Assembly (NCBI GenBank): GCA_022376515.1
Contig: WTXI01000027.1
Coordinates: forward strand, 248,001-312,000
DNA from: Lactifluus volemus
Taxonomy: Eukaryota; Basidiomycota; Agaricomycetes; Russulales; Russulaceae
Length of the DNA stretch: 64,000 bases
Direction: 5' to 3'
Translations under genes and position numbers: made by a program
In this document: in pieces, positions 58,351 through 64,000 of the stretch
How positions within the stretch are numbered: the stretch's first letter is position 1
Layout of the letters: every line of letters starts with the position of its first letter
The notes under the pieces: model-generated
The model's database searches: none
What the model saw: the letters and a program-made list of their open reading frames with translations, nothing else
Told to the model about the DNA's origin: nothing

Positions 58351-58934
58351 GGAAGAGGCAGCAACCCAGGTGGCGGAAAAATTTGTGAGATCAGTCAGAG
58401 TTTGAATTTCAGAATAAGTGGTGAAATAAGCAAGGCAAGAAGTGAGCGAATAAGTGACCAAATAAGAATAATGGTCAATCGAGTTCATTATTCTTATTTC
58501 CATCACTTATTGCTCTCCTTCTTGTCCTCCTTATCAAATAAGTGGTGAAATAAGTAAGATGATAAGTAACCAATAAGTGGCAAATAAGTAGAACTTTGAA
58601 CGACCCTAATAAACAAATGACTTAGCAAAATTTTCATGAGTTTCAAAAATTTCAGATTAGTTAAATTATGTTTGCTTGCTTAGCACAATCAAAACCCCCT
58701 TAAATTTTCACTAGTTGCTTAAATATCTTGAGTGTGCTTAATGTCAGTCTTAATTGCACTGAGCATACTGAGCATGCTTAATGCCAGTCTTAATTGTGCT
58801 GAGCATGTTGAGCCTGCTTAAGTTGCTTAATTGTGCTTAAACAAAATTTTCATCAAGCAAAATTAAGCAGAAAGGTAAATTTAAGACCATTAAGACCACT
58901 AAGCACCATTAAGCAACATGGACAATTGCTGATG

Positions 58935-59754
58935 TCACAGGTTACATTCATTGTAATCTCAATGATTTTCCCTTTCAAAGGCTCTATAATTCACTTCATA
59001 CCCCATGCGAGCATCTCCACTCCATTAGGGACACCAACTGGTTCAAAAATGTCGATGCTATCTCCATATTCAGCTAGAAGCATCTTAGTGAAGGACAGTT
59101 GGTCATCACTGCATTGCCAGTAAGTCTTGCTCTGCTCCCGCCAAGCCTTGTGTATCTGCTTTGTTATAACTTGGGAATATACTGACTGGATTTTTGTGGC
59201 CATTGCACCAGGTGTCAACCACTCCACTTGTTCTTGGATCATTTGTAGTACCTCAGGAGGCATTTGGTCATTAGAATAGAGCACATGGTTAATGTGATGT
59301 CAAAGCTGGATAAAGATATTGTGGCCACCAGTGTTATTTGCCTTGTACTTGACTGACATTGCACTTCAACATGAGTACCATTTCATTTCAACATAGTTGT
59401 GACATTTTGCATTTGGATTTTCTGATGGCTTTGGCAGTTTTTTATGTGCCTTATTCTGGCTGCACCAAAACCGTGTACAATGGCCTCCTTTCAATGGTTG
59501 GTTGTCACGAACGCTTTCAAATTGGTAAGTTGGCTTTTCATGATGCTTTAGTAAAGTAACTCACGTAAACCTGTAACCAGTAACCTTCCAGAGTTCCTCA
59601 GCAAGTATGTGTGTGCATTTTTTTGATTCTACAACATCATCTTCTTCAATTGAGTAGGTGCCATGGAAGTCAACAAGCGTGCTGGCTTTGAACTGAGTGC
59701 ATAAAACATGGAACAGGTCTTCTGCATTCATATAGTCCTTGGCTACCTGAGAGG
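58935..59754 (-). pseudogene. MULE transposase, FAR1-like region to catalytic start (piece 2)
   Basis: Reading leftward: an acceptor followed by VAKDYMNAEDLFHVLCTQFK, LVDFHGTYSIEEDDV, LAEELWKVTGYRF; then CTRFWCSQNKAHKKLP, NYVEMKWYSC (a FAR1/FLYWCH-like zinc binding region); then QMIQEQVEWLTPGAMATKIQ, KTYWQCSDDQLSFTKMLLAEYGD, VEMLAWGMKRIIEPLKGK and IEITMNV at the composite's edge. The last motif normally continues as (D)AT(Y)NTNSKHLE, which is found at 43,5xx, so the gene is split here. Confidence 0.8.
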
Positions 59755-59760
59755 CATGTC

Positions 59761-60367
59761 TGTTATGGACTGACACGTGTTTGCTGACTCATACTATATA
59801 TTTTTGGACTGATGACTCATTTCTGCTGACTCCCTTGCTTATGCGAATGGACTGCTGATCACCTTGTTTCAGATCGCTTACTTATTTCTCTCACGATACA
59901 GCCTCACACAGCACCGTACAGCCGCAAGCAACAGCCACATGCACAGGATGACTCGCTGATTCCTGGAACATGTTTCAAACCCTGAAAGCTGTACGAAGGT
60001 CACAGCCCCTACGGCTGTGTACATAGCCTCGTCTTCTTGTATATAAACCCTGTACTTTCTGCCCTAGAGACCTTAAGTCTCAGTTTTGTTTCGCAATCCA
60101 AGTCTTCTATCTATTAGAACCTTGCTTGCCTAGAAGCATCAGACCTGAGAGAACCCTCTTGACATCACGCTCTTCGACTTCTTGATACTTTGGTCTTATC
60201 CCTAAAGAACCAAAGCCCTTGACCTCTGAAACGCTCTTGACTTAGTCGTTTACTAAGTCTCATCTTTATCGAACCTTTGATCTTGACTTGCACGTCTTGC
60301 AAGTCTAGTTCTTGACTTCACGAACGATCGTACACTTCGTACAAAGGTCCCACTTGGAACCTTAACA
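59761..60367 (+). mobile_element. Copia-type solo LTR
   Basis: TGTTATGG...CTTAACA flanked on both sides by CATGTC (59,755-59,760 and 60,368-60,373). A TATA box (TGTATATAAACCC, about 60,038) with a CT-rich leader supports an LTR promoter. It sits in an intron of the MULE gene: donor GTGAGT on the right and acceptor CTCAG on the left remain. Copia duplications are usually 5 bp; 6 match here. Confidence 0.82.
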
Positions 60368-60373
60368 CATGTC

Positions 60374-60480
60374 AGTATATCTGTCTAATACTCTTATGAA
60401 ACAATAACTCACCTTTTTGTCATTGTCATCATCATTAGAAGTGGTGTGTGGGTTTTCTGCAACTAGGCCTGAGCTATTAG
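60374..60480 (-). pseudogene. MULE transposase, N-terminal exon (piece 1)
   Basis: A short Asn/Asp-rich frame (SNDDDNDK) ends at a GTGAGT donor near 60,410 and would splice over the solo LTR to piece 2. The true start to the right is not clear. The call is supported mainly by position. Confidence 0.4.
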
Positions 60481-60854
60481 GCCTTGCTCATTGAGTAGGC
60501 CTTTCCTTAGGGGTGCTTTCCTCATGCATGTGTTTTCTCCCTTTTGGTGTGCATAATGTGCTTTCTTTGTCTGTGGCCTTTTGTTGTTGTCAGCCCGGCC
60601 TGACTAGGCCAGTTTGATAGTTTCAACATGGGTCACATTGCTTGAACTTAGAGGTTACCAACCTCTTGCAGCCAGGCTTGTTGCATTTAACAGGGGAATT
60701 TTCATCTGTTGTGTTTTGAGAGTCCATGTTATAGTTTCAAAGAGGTCTTTAATATTTATTCTCACACTCAATATGGTATGTGCATAAGATTTGTAAGAAT
60801 ATCCTTTTATGGAAATGTAAAATGGGGGGAGAGGTGGGTCAGTTCCTTTTCGCC
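60481..60854. other. Unassigned repeat debris
   Basis: No coding signal. Contains an AGGCCT-rich stretch (60,465-60,605) and an ATGGGGGGAGAGGTGGGTCAGTTC word at about 60,822 that also occurs near 33,056. Confidence 0.35.
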
Positions 60855-60929
60855 TACATCAGGAAAACCCATCTGGCCTTAAAGTGTATTAGATGCTCCT
60901 TAAAGCTTACTTAAGTGTCTTATTGACAG
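60855..60929 (+). repeat. Single arm of the 40.9-kb palindrome
   Basis: Identical over 75 bases to 40,898-40,972 (TACATCAGG to GACAG), here without the inverted partner. Confidence 0.9.
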
Positions 60930-61047
60930 CTACTATATCTTGATCATCTTAACCCAACCAACCATCTGTTGCATGTCATTGTAATCTTCTTCCCGCCATG
61001 TTTCATTCTAATTTGCTACTTTAGTACTGTACTAGTAATGTCAACCA

Positions 61048-61312
61048 CATCAGCAATTGTCCATGTTGCTTAATAAGCATGTTAAGCACAAATTAAGCAC
61101 AAAATGATTAAGCAGGTTAATGCCACCCTGGTGCTTAATTAAGCACAATGTTAAGCAAAATTCCAAGAAGTTCAATTACCTTTTAAAGCAGCACTAAGCA
61201 CCAACTTAAGAGTTTCAAGCACACAGAAGTACCAAGCAACTTTCAAAATTTTAGGTAAAATTCAATCAATGATGAGCATAAGATAGTATATTCAGTCAAC
61301 TATACTTAGTGT
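61048..61312 (+). repeat. Third copy of the TTAAGCA-rich element end
   Basis: CATCAGCAATTGTCCATGTT and the following TTAAGCA-packed 250 bp match 43,561-43,835 with small gaps. No inverted partner is found to the right within the window. Confidence 0.8.
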
Positions 61313-61337
61313 TTGAAAGTTCAGTCTGGTCCAGTTT

Positions 61338-61627
61338 TGTTGGAATATGAGCCCGGAGGCAAAAGCCTTATATTTTAATGTACAGAAGGTACAACTTTTA
61401 TATCCCCCAGGGGGGGGATTGGACATGTATATATGTGTATGTACATGTATAAAGCCTTCTAGATGGTTCAAGAAAAGGCTCTAAGTAGTAAATAATAAGC
61501 TAAAAGGGGGCAGAAGAGCACCCATAAGTAGCAGAAAGTGTACTGTAAAGTGCTATATTAAATAGCCAAATCTGGAGTCATTTACCTCGGCCGAAATTCC
61601 TGTCTCGCTCGGAGTTGATTTCCAACA
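61338..61627. mobile_element. Short solo LTR (copia-like)
   Basis: TGTTGGAA...TTCCAACA, 290 bp, with the 5-bp target duplication AGTTT at 61,333-61,337 and 61,628-61,632. It lies inside a stretch of CAGTCTGGTCC/ACCAGT words. Confidence 0.82.
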
Positions 61628-61632
61628 AGTTT

Positions 61633-61860
61633 TTGACCTCCAAGGTCAAAGACTGAGACTGAGACCAGTCCACTCACATCTGAAAAGCAAAAAAGACTGA
61701 ACTGAACCAATGTAAACTAGTCTGTTACAGTCTTTTGGTAGTTACTAGACCAGTCAGAACCAGTTATGGTCCAGACTAGTCAGTAACCAGTTAATGACCA
61801 GTTTTTTCAGTCAGAGGAGTACCTTATTACAAAAATACTACCTAGCATGTACATAGACAC
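61633..61860. repeat. ACCAGTC-rich subterminal array
   Basis: ACCAGTC, AGACTAGTC and CAGTAACCAGTT words repeat on both strands, a pattern seen in hAT subterminal regions. With the matching words left of the short LTR this is probably an end of the hAT relic that follows. Confidence 0.5.
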
Positions 61861-61868
61861 AAACCTAC

Positions 61869-62503
61869 CTAATACCAAACCTCTATACCATCCTCATACA
61901 GTGTGAACTCCTTGTCCCAGGCTGAGGCCTCAGTATTCTCAATGAGCAGCTCCTTAAAGTCAAAGAGGTTAACGTCTTTGGACTGAGCCTTGTTCCAAGC
62001 TACCATGTCATAAAGGTTGGGTCCCCAAGCTGATTTCATGATCACCAATTCTTCAAAAATGATAGAACCCAAGCATGTCCTGCAGTTTGTTGCAATTTGT
62101 TTACTGCCTGAGAACAGGTGCTCACATGGAACAGATGATGCTTGCAAGGGAAGCACATCAAGGGCAATATGTGCAAGGGTTGGGAATAACTGGGCATGAT
62201 CCTACAAAGGACAATGGTCAGTACTACATGCTATCAAAGCTACAGATTCTATACCTGCCACCACTCTACAAGATCAGTTTCTTTTGTAATGTCTTGCTGC
62301 ATTGTACTGAGATAGTGATGTAATTCAGACACCCATCCTTCTTCTGCATTGTTGGTAAGCAATGTTTCCTGCAGTTTGTTGAATTCAGAGAGGGTATGAG
62401 GTTGAGAAGCCTCTTCAAGATTTTCAACATACATTTGATGAGAGGTAGGTGGTGGGAGTCTTATCCCAAGTTGCGTGAATTTCGTGCTCTGCCAGGCGCC
62501 CAT
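61869..62503 (-). pseudogene. hAT transposase, C-terminal fragment
   Basis: Minus strand: a first exon ending TDLVEWWQV, an intron, then FPTLAHIALDVLPLQASSVPCEHLFSGSKQ, LGSIIFEELVIMKSAWG and a C terminus ending DGIEVWY at 61,869. This is the hAT dimerisation domain in a subfamily different from the 36-40 kb element. The catalytic core is absent. Confidence 0.8.
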
Positions 62504-62509
62504 GAATCA

Positions 62510-63130
62510 TGAATTGGCTGTCACGTCCCCCCACCTGGCCACAGGGCAATTCACAATTGTCATGCCAATTCACAGTTTGTGACAGCTTGATTCACAATTG
62601 TCATGGCATGATTCACACTTTGATTCACGATTTTTGGCCCATGGACACTGAGCTAAGCAGTCAACTTCGCAAGCATCCCTTTGGACTTTACAAGCGCCTG
62701 TTTGACTTTGCAAGCACCCCCTTGACTGGGGCAAACCCCCCCACCTTTGCCCTTGAGCTTCTGACATAAAATTAGTCGACTCCCTTTGCGCCCCCTTGAG
62801 GTTGGGGTGACTGCACTTGGGCTTGCCCCCAAATCAGGTGCATTGTTTATTCATATTTGCACCATGTTGACTTTCTCATGCCCTCGCATCATCCTGCCTC
62901 TCGTCCTCGCTACACATGCATTGCCAGCCACCCCTTCTGTTGGTTACGTCCTCTGTTGCCGAGTGCGGTCCTAGGTTCGTTCGTTTGTTCTATCTTTTTT
63001 TTTTTCTTGATTCTCAGGCTGACTTTGGTATTTTCTTTCTCTCTAGTGGTCATCCTGCCTTGTTATTCTCACCATACATGTATTGCCAGCCACCCCCTCT
63101 GGTTGTGTCCTCTGCCTCTGCCTCTGCATG
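62510..63130. other. Repeat-derived, unassigned
   Basis: TTCACAATTGTCATG occurs twice near 62,545-62,605 and CTTTGCAAGC-like words recur near 62,665-62,720. A CT-rich stretch follows. No gene is seen. Confidence 0.4.
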
Positions 63131-63269
63131 TCCATCGCACCTGGACCACGTCAACGTCCTTGGCGTCAGGATTGCGCTGGTGGCGCTGTTGTGACTGCTC
63201 AAGTGCTTGATGCCTGCGACTGGTGCGTGTCACGGCCTTCTCCCTGTCTCTGCCTCTGCCCCTGCCCCT

Positions 63270-63301
<32 letters not shown>

Positions 63302-63560
63302 CTCTGCCTCTTGCCTCCACCACCATCACCTCTGTGTCCATCGCGCGTTAATATCCTTAGCATTGGGGTCACGCTGGTGGCACTGTTAGGTTGCATGTGT
63401 CACAGCCTCTGCCTTGCCTCTGCCACCACCACCACCACCACTGCACCATGCTGACATCCTTGGTGTCAGGGTCATGCTAGTGGCACCATTGTGACTGCCC
63501 AAGCGCCTGACACCTGACACTAGCATGTGGCATGGCCTCTTCCCTCTACTGGTTCCCCTG
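63130..63560. repeat. Degenerate repeats with (CTGCCT)n microsatellite
   Basis: Three related blocks (near 63,130, 63,335 and 63,440) share CCATCGC, TCCTTGGCGTCAGG and GTGGCGCTGTTGTGACTG-like words. Between them, 63,243-63,312 is a CTGCCT/CTGCCC hexanucleotide array. Confidence 0.65.
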
Positions 63561-63684
63561 TTGCTTCTGGACTTGAACTTGGACTTGGACTCAGCCTCTT
63601 CCTGCTGCTGCTGATGCAGCCCTGACTTGGTACTCTATTCTCTTCACTCATACTATGTTGTACTAGACAATATGATAGGCCTCA

Positions 63685-64000
63685 TGTCACGGTTCACAGG
63701 AACTGTGGCTTGAAGTGAGCTTTGTTTGGTATCAGCAATTTGCAGTGACAAGTCAGACGAGACTTAGCACCCCAAATAGTCAATAAAGAACACGCAGGCA
63801 AGTTCCTGTGAGGGATAGACTTGACTGTGTGAACTCTTGGTGTTTATATTGCATGAGGTGGGTAGTATGGGCTGGTGCACATGATGGTCAGAGTTTGTTG
63901 TAGTTTAACTCAGCGCGAGGAAATGAAAACGCTAGTATTCGTAGCTAACCTGTTGTAGTTTAACTAAACAGGTAGTCGATAAGTTTTACTGCAGCTAAAA
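63685..64000 (+). mobile_element. Possible left end of an LTR element
   Basis: TGTCACGGTTCACAGG begins an unclassified stretch resembling 32,578-32,640. The TGTCACGG start suggests an LTR, but the other end is outside the window. Confidence 0.35.

Larger units (their letters stand above)
49477..58608. mobile_element. hAT-like TIR element split by a LINE
   Basis: The left end TAGGGTTGTTCAAAGT and the right end (ACTTTGAACGACCCTA, inverted, one to two mismatches) are followed inward by many AATAAGTG words. Without the LINE, the element would be about 1.8 kb. No clean 8-bp target duplication is seen (AACAAGAA and ATAAACAA). No transposase is recognised, so it is likely non-autonomous. Confidence 0.62.
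43561..58934. mobile_element. 15.4-kb composite bounded by TTAAGCA-rich inverted ends
   Basis: The left end CATCAGCAATTGTCCATGTT (43,561) and the right end (58,934) are inverted copies, each followed inward by about 280 bp packed with TTAAGCA and TAAGCAC words. The flanks (TGCTGCTC and TCACAGGT) are not a target duplication. The same MULE gene lies on both sides (pieces 2 and 3), so the composite sits within an intron of that gene. Everything between is further inserted material. A third copy of the left end is at 61,048. Confidence 0.62.

Noticed and set aside
49477..58608. An 8-bp target duplication for the TAGGGTTGTTC element
   Set aside because: AACAAGAA and ATAAACAA do not match well enough; the call rests on the inverted ends only.
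33056..60850. ATGGGGGGAGAGGTGGG words near 33,056 and 60,822 as terminal inverted repeats of the MULE element
   Set aside because: They are in the same orientation, so they cannot be an inverted pair; probably pieces of another repeat.

Overview
The window is nuclear DNA from a filamentous basidiomycete, most likely an Agaricomycete. Its genes have many short introns (about 40-60 bp, GT..AG) and closely spaced coding regions. The proteins read as fungal orthologues (Doa10/SSM4, RRP4, VPS34, argininosuccinate synthase, Y14, an HP1-type chromodomain protein, a BRPF/Nto1-type reader). The transposons are of types familiar from this group (hAT, MULE with FAR1-like and SWIM motifs, Tad-like LINE, gypsy and copia LTRs). 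I recognise no rRNA or tRNA gene and no CRISPR array.

Region 1 (1-31,909) is a compact housekeeping segment. In order it holds: a 5'-truncated coiled-coil protein (+); an HP1-like protein (-); RBM8A/Y14 (-); a MYND-finger protein (+); RRP4 (+); an unrecognised acidic protein (-); a TFIIIC zinc-finger subunit (+); SSM4/DOA10 (+); a coiled-coil RING protein (-); ARG1 (+); VPS34 (+); and a BRPF/Nto1-like EPL-PHD-ePHD-bromo-PWWP protein (+). They do not form one pathway. They cover chromatin reading, RNA processing and decay, Pol III transcription, ER-associated degradation, arginine synthesis and endosomal lipid signalling.

Region 2 (about 31,910-64,000) changes abruptly to a nested transposon graveyard. 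Its backbone is one minus-strand MULE-type transposase gene whose pieces lie at 60.4, 59.7-58.9, 43.6-42.2, 40.8-40.4 and 34.7-34.6 kb. The pieces are separated by (a) a copia-type solo LTR; (b) a 15.4-kb composite (43,561-58,934) bounded by TTAAGCA-rich inverted ends; (c) a 1.4-kb element with a 176-bp palindrome and a minisatellite; and (d) a 5.6-kb hAT element with a perfect 8-bp target duplication that carries a captured piece of a UFD4/TRIP12-type ubiquitin-ligase gene. Inside the composite are a gypsy-type solo LTR containing a retroposon that itself contains a truncated retroposon, and an hAT-like TIR element containing a full-length three-ORF LINE with a 14-bp target duplication.

Several otherwise well-conserved reading frames (HP1, VPS34, BRPF/Nto1, the captured UFD4 piece, the LINE) are each broken by what looks like loss of a single base, often in a homopolymer. 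This points to assembly errors rather than gene death, and it should be settled before any of these genes is called a pseudogene.
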